Position numbers and translations under genes: made by a program. This document shows, in pieces, positions 1 through 7,343 of a stretch of DNA of 64,000 nucleotides. A model generated the notes under the pieces. The model saw only the letters and a list, made by a program, of their open reading frames with translations. It had not been told where the DNA came from and searched no databases. How positions within the stretch are numbered: the stretch's first letter is position 1; the number at the start of each line of letters is the position of its first letter. Source of the DNA: Ideonella dechloratans (GTDB taxonomy: Bacteria; Pseudomonadota; Gammaproteobacteria; Burkholderiales; Burkholderiaceae_C); the NCBI RefSeq assembly GCF_021049305.1, contig NZ_CP088081.1, forward strand, positions 186,001-250,000. The letters run 5' to 3'.

Positions 1-166
1 GGGGCTGGCCTTGTGAGCGGCCCCGCACCGCATGGTGGCGCACTGTAGGCGGTCCGCGAGGCCTTGTGGGGCCTGGGTTATGCAAGTTGTGCATGGCTTC
101 TGCAAGCCGGTCGTCAACTGTGCCGGGCGGCGCACCGGCACAGCATCTGGCCCTACACTGGCCGCC

Positions 167-1000
167 ATGAACCGCAGCACGTCCCTGAACACCACGATCG
201 CCTTCATCGGCGGCGGCAACATGGCCAGCGCCATCATCGGCGGGCTGGTCCGCGCCGGCCACCCGGCCTCCACCATCCTGGTGGTGGAGCCCTCGCCAGA
301 GCAGGCGCTGCGGCTGCGCAGCCAGTTCGGTGTGCAGGCCGATGCGGCGGCCGGCCCGGCCCTGGGGGCGGCGGGCCTGATCGTCTGGGCCGTCAAGCCC
401 CAGGTGTTCGAGGCGGCGGCCGCGCCCTGCGCGCCCTACGCCAGCCAGGCGCTGCAGCTGTCCATCATGGCGGGCATTCCCTGTGCGGCGATCGAGAAGG
501 CCAGCGGCAGTGCCCGGGTGGTGCGCGCCATGCCCAACACCCCGGCCCTGATTGGTCAGGGCATGAGCGGCCTGTACGCCCGCCCGGCCGTGACGCTGGA
601 TGAGCGCCTGCAGGTCGAGCAGATGCTGGCCCCCACCGGGCAGCTGCTGTGGGTCGAGCAGGAGGCCCAGCTCGATGCCGTGACCGCGCTGTCCGGCTCG
701 GGCCCGGCCTATGTGTTCTATCTGCTGGAGGCGATGATCCAGGCCGGCGTGGAGCTGGGCCTGAGCGCCGAGCAGTCGCGTCAGCTGGCCCAGCAGACGG
801 TGGCCGGGGCTGCGGCCCTGTCGGCCCAGTCGTCGGAGACGCCCGAGGTGCTGCGTCAGCGTGTCACGTCCAAGGGCGGCACCACCCATGCGGCCATCAG
901 CACCCTGGAAGCCCGGGGCGTCAAGCTGGCCTTCGTGCGCGCCCTGCACGCAGCGGCCGAGCGGGCGGCCGAGCTGGGCGCCGAGTTCGGCAAGAACTGA
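167..1000 (+). CDS. proC: Pyrroline-5-carboxylate reductase
   Basis: Catalyses the last step of proline synthesis, reducing pyrroline-5-carboxylate with NAD(P)H in the cytosol. The 277-residue product has the N-terminal dinucleotide-binding loop GGGNMA (residues 15-20). Its C-terminal dimerisation half carries the family signature around ALSGSGPAYVFYLLEA, and its length is normal for the family. The reading frame stays open upstream to position 32, but homology begins just after the ATG at 167, so that start is preferred although no strong Shine-Dalgarno precedes it. It converges with ubiA, whose end lies 17 bases away. Confidence 0.95.
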   Translation: MNRSTSLNTTIAFIGGGNMASAIIGGLVRAGHPASTILVVEPSPEQALRLRSQFGVQADAAAGPALGAAGLIVWAVKPQVFEAAAAPCAPYASQALQLSIMAGIPCAAIEKASGSARVVRAMPNTPALIGQGMSGLYARPAVTLDERLQVEQMLAPTGQLLWVEQEAQLDAVTALSGSGPAYVFYLLEAMIQAGVELGLSAEQSRQLAQQTVAGAAALSAQSSETPEVLRQRVTSKGGTTHAAISTLEARGVKLAFVRALHAAAERAAELGAEFGKN

Positions 1001-1016
1001 GCGCCGGGAGGGGCGT

Positions 1017-1922
1017 TCAGCGCACCCAGCCGGCCAGCACCGTGCCGGCGAACACCGCCGCGCCCACCCAGTGGTTCAGGCGGAAGGCCTTGAAGCAGCC
1101 TTCGCGGCTGCGGGTGCGGATCAGCCAGCCGTGCCACACGACCTGGACCGCCGCCACGCCGATGCCCAGCTGGTAGGGCCAGGCCAGGCCCAGGCGCTCG
1201 CCCACCCAGGCCCACAGGCCCAGGTAGAGCACGTAGAAGGTCATCACCGCGCGCACGTCGTGCCGCCCGAGCGTGATGGCCGAGGTCTTGATGCCGATCT
1301 TCAGGTCGTCGTCGCGGTCGACCATGGCGTACTCGGTGTCGTAGGCCAGCACCCAGCAGAGGTTGCCCAGCACCAGCCACCAGGCGTGCGGTGGCACCGA
1401 GGCGCCGACGGCCGACAGGCTCCAGTCCTGCCCGCCCTGCACGGCGCTGAAGGCCATCGGGATGCCGAAGCTGAAGGCCACGCCCAGCACCGCCTGGGGC
1501 ATGGCGATGACCCGCTTGGCATAGGGGTAGAGCCCGGCCACCAGCACGGCGGGCACGGACAGCCAGATCGTCGGCGGGTTGGTGGTCAGCACCAGCCCGA
1601 AGGACAGCAGGGCCAGCGCCGTGCCCACGCCCAGCGCCTCGCGGACGCTGACCACGCCCGAGGTGACCGGCCGCTGCGCGGTGCGCTTGACGTGCAGGTC
1701 GAAGTCCTTGTCGGCCACGTCGTTGATGCAGCAGCCCGCGCTGCGCATCAGCACCGTGCCGGCGGTGAAGACGATCAGCAGGTGCCAGCCCGGAAAGCCG
1801 TCGGCCGCCATCCAGAGCGCCGACAGCGTGGGCCAGAGCAGCAGCAGCCAGCCTGCAGGACGGTTCCAGCGGATGAGGTCCAGGTACAGCGAGAAGCGGG
1901 AGGGCAGCGCAGTCGAAGGCAT
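1017..1922 (-). CDS. ubiA: 4-hydroxybenzoate polyprenyltransferase
   Basis: Integral membrane prenyltransferase that attaches the polyprenyl tail to 4-hydroxybenzoate in ubiquinone synthesis. The 301-residue product shows both Asp-rich metal/diphosphate motifs: NDVADKDFD at about residues 67-75 and [12 protein letters not shown] at about 195-206. About eight hydrophobic helices are visible. The length fits E. coli UbiA (about 290). A ubiA-proC neighbourhood is common in Burkholderiales, which supports the taxonomic guess. The start is the ATG at 1922. Confidence 0.95.
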   Translation of the reverse strand: MPSTALPSRFSLYLDLIRWNRPAGWLLLLWPTLSALWMAADGFPGWHLLIVFTAGTVLMRSAGCCINDVADKDFDLHVKRTAQRPVTSGVVSVREALGVGTALALLSFGLVLTTNPPTIWLSVPAVLVAGLYPYAKRVIAMPQAVLGVAFSFGIPMAFSAVQGGQDWSLSAVGASVPPHAWWLVLGNLCWVLAYDTEYAMVDRDDDLKIGIKTSAITLGRHDVRAVMTFYVLYLGLWAWVGERLGLAWPYQLGIGVAAVQVVWHGWLIRTRSREGCFKAFRLNHWVGAAVFAGTVLAGWVR

Positions 1923-1964
1923 GGCGGCGGCATTATCCCGTGCCCGCCAGCGGTGTCGGCAGGC

Positions 1965-2852
1965 TCAGGCGGGCCGGAGCGCCAGCCGCAGCGGCGAGCC
2001 CGTCCGCCACAGCGCGGGTTCGGCCAGGTAATGCACCAGCACCATCCAGAGCAGGACCGCACCCGGCAGCACGGCGCTGGCCAGCAGGCTCAGCAGCAGG
2101 GCCAGCGGGACGAAGGCGACCGCGGCCAGGCGGCCATGCCGGTGGCGGACCACCGCCAGGTAGGTCGCGAAGGCCGTGGCGTCGTGGGTCCAGCGCAGCA
2201 GCAACACGCCGAGCACGGCATAGCCCAGCAACACGCTGGCATAGGCCAGCAGGGCAGTGGCTTGCAGCGCCAGCAGGGGGCGCGGATCGCCTCCCTGCCG
2301 GCGCGCCTGCCACAGCAGCCAGCCTGCGGGCAGCATGCTGGCGCTGAAGGCCCAACCGGCCCACAGCAGCCAGGGACCGTCGGGCGGTGGCGCCAGCAGG
2401 GTCTCGCCGCCGACGGCCCAGGCGGCCACGCCCGCGCCCAGGGCCAGCGTGATCTTCCAGATCCGGGCGGCCGTGGTGCCGGCCACCCGGGCCTGGCCGC
2501 AGGCCAGACCGGCCTGCTGCCCCATGACGTGCCACAGGGTCCAGCCGATCAGCACCGCATCGCGCCAGTCGGCGGGCAGGGCCAGGGCCAGCGCGCAGGC
2601 CAGGGCGGCCAGCAGGCCGGCCCGCCGCAGCAGCGGCCGGCAGGGCCGGCGCAGCGCGCCATCCAGGAAGAGCAGTCCGCTGCCCACGATGTGCGGCTGG
2701 CCGAACACCAGACCGTACCCCGGCCATCCGGCCACGGTGGCGGGGCTGTGCGCCGCCACGGCGCCGTGCAGCAGCCAGGGGTCACCCAGCAGGATCGCCA
2801 GCACGAGTGCGCCGGGCAGGTACAGCCACAGCTGGAGGCGGGTGGAGGGCAC
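1965..2852 (-). CDS. Polytopic membrane protein of unknown function
   Basis: The 295-residue product is mostly hydrophobic, with around seven or eight predicted membrane helices. Three His residues lie at helix edges in the local contexts GQPHIVGS, TLWHVMGQ and LVHYLAEP, a pattern seen in heme- or metal-binding membrane proteins, but I recognise no family. The start is uncertain. The frame is open far upstream, but that part overlaps the gene ending at 2878 and reads as a shadow, so the GTG at 2852 is chosen. It is the last gene of the leftward arm of the Tad locus (positions 6238 down to 1965), which suggests cotranscription but not a proven role in piliation. Confidence 0.6.
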   Translation of the reverse strand: MPSTRLQLWLYLPGALVLAILLGDPWLLHGAVAAHSPATVAGWPGYGLVFGQPHIVGSGLLFLDGALRRPCRPLLRRAGLLAALACALALALPADWRDAVLIGWTLWHVMGQQAGLACGQARVAGTTAARIWKITLALGAGVAAWAVGGETLLAPPPDGPWLLWAGWAFSASMLPAGWLLWQARRQGGDPRPLLALQATALLAYASVLLGYAVLGVLLLRWTHDATAFATYLAVVRHRHGRLAAVAFVPLALLLSLLASAVLPGAVLLWMVLVHYLAEPALWRTGSPLRLALRPA

Positions 2853-2877
2853 GCTCGGGGACGCGCTCGGCGGGCCT

Positions 2878-3339
2878 TCAGCGGGGGAGGATTGCCCCGA
2901 GCTCGCGCTGCAGCGCGGCCAGGTTGTCCCGCGTGCGTCGCAAGGCGTCGGGGTCGGCCTGGGCGCCGGCCCGCAGCAGGGTGCCCAGGGCCAGCTGTTC
3001 GCGCGCCAGCTCCTGCTGCAGGATGGCCTGCCGGTCGCGGTCGCGCTGACGCTGCAACTGGGCGGGGACCTGGGCGGGGACCTGATCGGCCGACGGTGCA
3101 TCGCCCGCCAGGCGGGGGGGGGACAGGGCGGATCGGGGGGGCGGCCCCCGGCGCGCCGGGCCGTCCTCGCAGCGGACGCCCGGGCCGCCCACCAGCAACT
3201 CCACCGAGCCCTCGTGGCACACCGGCACAGTGCCCGAGGCGGTGGCGCCGGCCGATGCCGCGAGCAGGGCGCTGCCGCCCGCCAGCAGCCACCGTGCTCC
3301 CGCGGCCCGCAGGCCGGCATGCAAGCCGCAGCAGGGCAT
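2878..3339 (-). CDS. Small exported coiled-coil protein
   Basis: The 153-residue product begins with a signal-like segment (hydrophobic core LLAGGSALLAASAGATA). A short Cys-containing region follows (VCHEG, VRCED), then a Pro-rich stretch. The last 60 residues are charged and helical, built around QRQRDRDRQAILQQELAREQ, and are compatible with a coiled coil. The architecture resembles small periplasmic proteins often seen in Burkholderiales, with no function known to me. It starts 6 bases after the lipoprotein gene stop, so the two are probably one transcript. Confidence 0.65.
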   Translation of the reverse strand: MPCCGLHAGLRAAGARWLLAGGSALLAASAGATASGTVPVCHEGSVELLVGGPGVRCEDGPARRGPPPRSALSPPRLAGDAPSADQVPAQVPAQLQRQRDRDRQAILQQELAREQLALGTLLRAGAQADPDALRRTRDNLAALQRELGAILPR

Positions 3340-3345
3340 CGCGCT

Positions 3346-3846
3346 TCAGCGGCCGCCGGCGCGGCTGGCGGTGGTCGGGACCGGCGTGGTGGGGTCTGGC
3401 GTCGTCGGGACCGGGGTGGTGGAGGTGTCCTCCTCCATGACGCTGGTGACCAGCACCGAGGTGATCCGCCCCATGTCGTCGGAGACGGTGATGGGCATGC
3501 TGGCCATGCACACGCCCTTGAACTGGATCGTGAAGCTGCCCCCGGATTCGCTGACCTGCGCGCTGCTGAGCGCCATGCCGTCCGGCAGCGAGTTGTACAG
3601 GGTGTAGGGCGGGCGGCCCCCGTAGACATAGACCGTGGGGCCATTGCCGGCGTAGCAGGTCCCGATGGCCGTCACGGACACCTCGGCCTGCGACAGGGTG
3701 AGGGTCTCGTCGCCACCCAGTTCATTGCCGCCGCCCCCGCAGGCGGACAGCAGGGCCAGCAGGGCAACCGGCAGGGTCGCTGCCAGGGGACGGCTCAGGA
3801 GGGTGGGGTGGGACTTCATCGTGGGCTTGGGCATGAGCAGGGGCAT
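3346..3846 (-). CDS. Ig-like lipoprotein of the Tad locus
   Basis: The product (up to 166 residues) is a predicted lipoprotein. A hydrophobic leader ends in the lipobox LLSAC, and Gly residues follow the acylated Cys, which favours outer-membrane sorting. The mature part looks like one beta-sandwich (GGSFTIQFKGVC, then PITVSDDMGR) with two Cys that could pair, and ends in a Thr/Pro repeat tail (TTPVPTTPDPTTPVPTT). Alternative starts at 3834 and 3819 are equally plausible because no clear ribosome site distinguishes them. It lies between a TadE-like gene and a small exported protein, downstream of an Lnt paralogue that could act on it. Confidence 0.7.
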   Translation of the reverse strand: MPLLMPKPTMKSHPTLLSRPLAATLPVALLALLSACGGGGNELGGDETLTLSQAEVSVTAIGTCYAGNGPTVYVYGGRPPYTLYNSLPDGMALSSAQVSESGGSFTIQFKGVCMASMPITVSDDMGRITSVLVTSVMEEDTSTTPVPTTPDPTTPVPTTASRAGGR

Positions 3847-3861
3847 GGGCTGGGGTGGCGT

Positions 3862-4587
3862 TCACTTGTAGGCGGGCGACTGCATCTCGACGATCGCCAT
3901 GCTTTCGATGGGAATGCGGTTGTGCATGAAATAGCGCACGCAGAGGTCGAAGTGGCTGATGCCGTAGAGCGACTCCAGCAAGCTGACGTTGCCGAAGGCC
4001 TCCGGGCCGATCGTGCCGCCGCACATCATTCGCTTGATGACCCCGCCGATCAGCGGGATGTGCATCTCGTAGCCGTAGGTCACCCGGATCTTCAGCAGGT
4101 TGGCGTCGCGGATGTGGACCTTGGACTTGCTTCCCACGCCCAGGCTGCGCCACTCGAGGTTGTCGTTGGGGATGTAGACCTTGCCGGTGGACGGATCCTT
4201 GACGCCGAAGTCGGCGAAGGTGTCCGGGTTGGGCGAGAGGCGGTCGATCTGGGCGGCCCAGGGCGTCAGGGGCGTGGGGGTGTTGTCCAGCTGTGCGACC
4301 CCCCAGGCCGTCAGCAGCCGCTTGGCGTCGTCGCTGGTGAGGCTGTTCTGGTAGAAGGGAATCAGGCCCCGGAGCAGGGCCTCGCGGATCACCTTGGGGT
4401 CGGCGTTGTGCAGCGAGCCGACGCGGGCGGCGGTGAAGGTGGCATGGTTGAGCGTGAGCTTGGCCATGTAGATGAAGCCGACCTGGATCAGGGTCAGCAC
4501 GAACAGCACCGCGATCGGGAAGACGATCACGAATTCCACGAGGCTGGCGCCGTTCTGCCGGCGCCGGTGTTCAAGAGGCGTCCGCAT
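3862..4587 (-). CDS. TadE-like pseudopilin
   Basis: The 241-residue product has a basic N-terminus, then the prepilin-type junction NGASLVEF followed by a long hydrophobic helix (VIVFPIAVLFVLTLIQVG), typical of TadE/TadF. Cleavage would fall after the Gly, with Glu at +5. The rest is a periplasmic domain with a small C-terminal Cys pair. The start at 4587 is supported by CAGGAG seven bases upstream. That start overlaps the end of the Lnt-like gene by 17 bases, implying translational coupling. In Tad systems such proteins are processed by the prepilin peptidase and are needed for pilus assembly. Confidence 0.85.
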   Translation of the reverse strand: MRTPLEHRRRQNGASLVEFVIVFPIAVLFVLTLIQVGFIYMAKLTLNHATFTAARVGSLHNADPKVIREALLRGLIPFYQNSLTSDDAKRLLTAWGVAQLDNTPTPLTPWAAQIDRLSPNPDTFADFGVKDPSTGKVYIPNDNLEWRSLGVGSKSKVHIRDANLLKIRVTYGYEMHIPLIGGVIKRMMCGGTIGPEAFGNVSLLESLYGISHFDLCVRYFMHNRIPIESMAIVEMQSPAYK

Positions 4588-6238
4588 GGGGCCACTCCTG
4601 CAAGGGGGAAGGATGGACGGTGGCGCCGGCACGGGGGACGGCGCCACCGATGCGCCACAGGACCGCCAGCAGCGCCAGCCAGGGCAGCAGGGCGATGCCG
4701 GGCCCCCACCGCAGGGCCGGGGCACCAGGCGTCATCGGCGCCTGGAAGCGCACCGGCCACGCGGCGGCGCCCAGGCCGTCCGGCTGGCGCTGCAGCTGTC
4801 CGTCGGGCGTGGCCAGCAGGCTGGGGCCGCCACTGGCCACGCGCAGGACGGGGCGGCCGGTCTCCAGGGCCCGCAGGCGCAGCAACGCGCGCATCTGCCC
4901 CAGGTAGTCGGCCCGTCCCACCCAGCTGTCGTCGGCGGCCACCAGCAGCCAGTCGCCGGCCAGGGCGCGGTCCCGCGCCAGATCCGGCAGGGAGAGTTCA
5001 TGGCAGATCAGCACCCCCACCGGGTGACCCGCGACGAACAGCGGCGCCTGCAGTGTGGCGGGGGCGGGCTGTTCTCCCCGCGCCGAGGCGAAGAACCACC
5101 GGGCCAGCGGGCGGCTCCACGCGGTGTCGGGCAGGTATTCGCCCAGCGGGACCAGCCGGGCCTTGCCGTACACCGCCTGGCGGGCGGGGGCCAGGTGAAG
5201 CACGGCGTTGACCGGATAGGCAGCGGCGTCGCCCTGGCGGACCCACTGCGGCATGCCCAGCAGCACATCGCCCTGCCGCGCAGCCACCGCGGCCAGCAAC
5301 TCGCCCCAGGCGCCGATGGGCGACTCCGGCGCCGACTGGGGCAGGTAGGTTTCGGCGGTGGCCAGCACGCCCCCGGGGGGCAACTGGGCCAGGGCGTGCA
5401 TCAGGCGGGCCATGGCCGCATCCCGGGCGGCCGCCGTCCACGGCGCGGCGCGGTCGCGGTCGGTGCCCAGAGCCAGGGCCGTGACGGTGTCGGCGTCGAC
5501 GTTCGCCATGACCGGGGTGGAGCCAGACGATGTCGGCGCGTTCCGGTCGGCGGCCAGGCTGAACGCCCCCAGGCCGGCAGCCAGCAGCAGGCCGGCTGCC
5601 CCCAGGGCGCGCCGGGCGAGGTTGGGCAACGGGCTTCTTCCGGCGCGTCCCGCCAGCGCGGTGAGCCCGACGCACAGGCTCAGCCAGACGCTGGCCCAGC
5701 CCAGCCCGGACAGCCAGGGCAGCAGGCAGCGTGATCCGGGGGCCTCCACCAGGGCGGTCGCGAGCCCACCGTAGCCGTGGCCCCACCAGCCCAGGGGGCG
5801 CAAGGCCTCGGCCGAGGCCAGGGCCAGCCCCCAGGCCAGCAGGACCTGCCTTTCTGCCGGGGCCCGACGGAGCAGCAGGCGTCCCGCCAGCCAGCCGGGC
5901 AGGGCGCAGAGCAGATGGTGGGCCAGCACCAGCACCAGCAGGCCCGCCTGCAGCACCGGGCGCCAGGGGGCCTCGGGTCGCACGGGGATGACGGCCCAGC
6001 CCAGGCCGGTCAGGGACCAGGCGCACAGGCCCAAGGCAGTGAACAGCAGCGCCCGATGGCCGTGCCGTGCCGCAGCCTGGAGCAGGCCCAGCCAGACCAG
6101 CAGGGCCCACAGCACCAGCGGCCAGAGCACCGGCCAGGCGCAGCCCAGGCCCACGGTGGCCCCGCAACCAGCCGCCAGCAGCCCCTGTGCCGGCGGCGGG
6201 CAGGGCGCGAAAGCGAAACGGGACAGGGTGCGGAGCAT
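4571..6238 (-). CDS. Apolipoprotein N-acyltransferase paralogue in the Tad locus
   Basis: Belongs to the Lnt family, which transfers an acyl chain from phospholipid to the N-terminal Cys of lipoproteins in the inner membrane. The 555-residue product has six or so N-terminal helices and then a nitrilase-like periplasmic domain. The catalytic triad is recognisable as E296 (ATAETYLP), K359 (YGKARLVP) and C412 (LICHELSL). The usual Cys-Tyr-Glu is here Cys-His-Glu. The second essential loop LGEYLP is also present. It leads the leftward arm, overlaps a TadE-like gene and is followed by a lipoprotein, so it is more likely a dedicated paralogue than the housekeeping lnt. That is inference; it could also be the only lnt. 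Confidence 0.85.
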   Translation of the reverse strand: MLRTLSRFAFAPCPPPAQGLLAAGCGATVGLGCAWPVLWPLVLWALLVWLGLLQAAARHGHRALLFTALGLCAWSLTGLGWAVIPVRPEAPWRPVLQAGLLVLVLAHHLLCALPGWLAGRLLLRRAPAERQVLLAWGLALASAEALRPLGWWGHGYGGLATALVEAPGSRCLLPWLSGLGWASVWLSLCVGLTALAGRAGRSPLPNLARRALGAAGLLLAAGLGAFSLAADRNAPTSSGSTPVMANVDADTVTALALGTDRDRAAPWTAAARDAAMARLMHALAQLPPGGVLATAETYLPQSAPESPIGAWGELLAAVAARQGDVLLGMPQWVRQGDAAAYPVNAVLHLAPARQAVYGKARLVPLGEYLPDTAWSRPLARWFFASARGEQPAPATLQAPLFVAGHPVGVLICHELSLPDLARDRALAGDWLLVAADDSWVGRADYLGQMRALLRLRALETGRPVLRVASGGPSLLATPDGQLQRQPDGLGAAAWPVRFQAPMTPGAPALRWGPGIALLPWLALLAVLWRIGGAVPRAGATVHPSPLQEWPHADAS

Positions 6239-6595
6239 GGCGGCTGAATCCAGAGGACATGCCGGCCGATGGGCCGGGATCCAGCGCGACAGTCTCAGCG
6301 GGGTATTGAATCCCCAGCCATCCCTAATCAGTACATTTCAGAAAAATCACGGAAACCGAGAAACCAATAGTTTCTGAGGTGCGATTCAGGGAACATTTTG
6401 TTTCCTGCATTGACGATTTGATTCGATTCGAGAAATCCAGATGTCAACCGAATGAAGAGGTGCCCACGGATTAGGGGTGTGGTGCACCTGAATGGGTCGC
6501 TATGGTTGCCGCTGCAGACAGCAGGGAGGGGTTTGTTTGTCCATGCTGTTGCGATTCTGTTCCGTGTCCAACGCAACCTTTTTTGGAGCTTCAGC
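6239..6595. promoter_or_regulatory. Divergent low-GC control region of the Tad locus
   Basis: This 357-base gap separates the leftward Lnt/TadE arm from the rightward pilin arm. Between about 6300 and 6450 it is clearly richer in A+T than the flanking DNA. It holds an exact dyad AGAAAC-N5-GTTTCT at 6359-6375 and an imperfect one GGGAACA-TTT-TGTTTCC near 6390-6406. Both look like binding sites for a symmetric regulator. No coding frame here is convincing. Promoters for both arms must lie here, but I could not assign -35/-10 boxes with confidence. Confidence 0.55.
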
Positions 6596-6877
6596 ATGAA
6601 GGCAAACTCTGTGTCCCGCCGCCACGTCCGCGGTCAAGGCATGACCGAATACATCATCATCGTGGCCCTGATCGCGGTGGCCGCCATCGGCGTCTACAAC
6701 CTGTTCGGCAAGACCGTGCGCAACCAGACCGCCGGCATGTCGGCGGCCCTGGGCGGCGCCGACACCGAAGCCAAGACGGCCAACTCCAACGGCACCAAGT
6801 CCGGCAAGGCCACCAAGACCGAAGCCGACAAGACCAAGAGCCTGACCAACTTCACCGACTCCGTCGACGCGAAGTGA
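6596..6877 (+). CDS. Flp-type pilin 1
   Basis: Major-pilin candidate of the Tad pilus. The 93-residue precursor has a short basic leader, then RGQGMTEYIIIVALIAVAAIG. This fits the Flp processing rule G^XXXXEY, with cleavage between Gly and Gln and Glu at +5. The mature protein has one membrane/packing helix and an unusually long, charged Lys/Thr/Asp-rich tail; many Flp pilins are 50-70 residues in total. The start at 6596 follows TTGGAG. It is a tandem paralogue of the next gene. A strong hairpin follows the stop codon, as expected for a highly expressed pilin mRNA. Confidence 0.92.
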   Translation: MKANSVSRRHVRGQGMTEYIIIVALIAVAAIGVYNLFGKTVRNQTAGMSAALGGADTEAKTANSNGTKSGKATKTEADKTKSLTNFTDSVDAK

Positions 6878-6902
6878 TGGCCGGCCCCTGAGGGCCGTCT
6901 GA

Positions 6903-6929
6903 CCGGCCCTGGAGATTCTCCGGGGCCGG
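6903..6929 (+). terminator. Hairpin between the two pilin genes
   Basis: The stem is CCGGCCC (6903-6909) paired with GGGCCGG (6923-6929). It continues inward through a T-G pair and GGAGA/TCTCC. No T-tract follows, so this is probably a partial terminator or an mRNA-stabilising 3' hairpin rather than a full stop. Confidence 0.55.
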
Positions 6930-6977
6930 GTTCCGAATATCTGCTTGATCGCCTGAAATAACGGTGAGGGGGATGTC

Positions 6978-7253
6978 ATGCAATTTGAATCTCGCCAGAA
7001 ACAAGCCGGTCAGGGCATGACCGAATACATCATCATCGTGGCCCTGATCGGCATTGCGGCGATCGGGGTTTACAACCTGTTCGGCAAGACCGTCCGGCAT
7101 CAGCAGTCGGCTATTTCCGCAGCGGTGGGTGGCGACGATGTCGACGCCAAGGATGCGAACAAATCCGCCACGGCCGACGGCAAAGCCACCAAACTCGAGG
7201 CCGATGCCACCATCAGCCTGGAGAATTTCACCGAACCGTCATCGACGAAATAA
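6978..7253 (+). CDS. Flp-type pilin 2
   Basis: A 91-residue pilin precursor nearly superimposable on the upstream pilin. The processing region is AGQGMTEYIIIVALIGIAAI, followed by the shared segment GVYNLFGKTVR and a charged tail rich in Asp, Lys and Thr. At least 37 consecutive bases across the GMTEY region are identical in the two genes, which points to tandem duplication. GGTGAGGGGG upstream of the ATG at 6978 is a good ribosome site. The two tails diverge in charge pattern, so the proteins may be major and minor pilins or alternative forms. Confidence 0.92.
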   Translation: MQFESRQKQAGQGMTEYIIIVALIGIAAIGVYNLFGKTVRHQQSAISAAVGGDDVDAKDANKSATADGKATKLEADATISLENFTEPSSTK

Positions 7254-7279
7254 GTCGACGGCATTCTTTTCTTGACCGA

Positions 7280-7303
7280 GGAAGCCCGGGCAGACGGGCT
7301 TCC
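7280..7303 (+). terminator. Hairpin after pilin 2
   Basis: Exact inverted repeat GGAAGCCCG (7280-7288) and CGGGCTTCC (7295-7303) with a 6-base loop. No T-run follows. It lies between pilin 2 and the TadG-like gene and may reduce read-through, so that pilins are made in excess of the assembly proteins. Confidence 0.5.
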
Positions 7304-7343
7304 GGGCCGCCGGCAGGCGGGCCCGACGCTTGTGGGGTGGGAT

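Noticed and set aside
861..5211. Very long rightward frames (859 and 984 codons) across 861-5211
   Set aside because: They are antisense to ubiA, the Tad leftward arm and the Lnt gene; composition is Gln/Gly/His/Arg-rich shadow sequence with no domain.
7272..7343. TTG start for the TadG-like gene
   Set aside because: It lies before a hairpin (7280-7303), lacks a good ribosome site, and adds 24 residues unlike any Tad leader.
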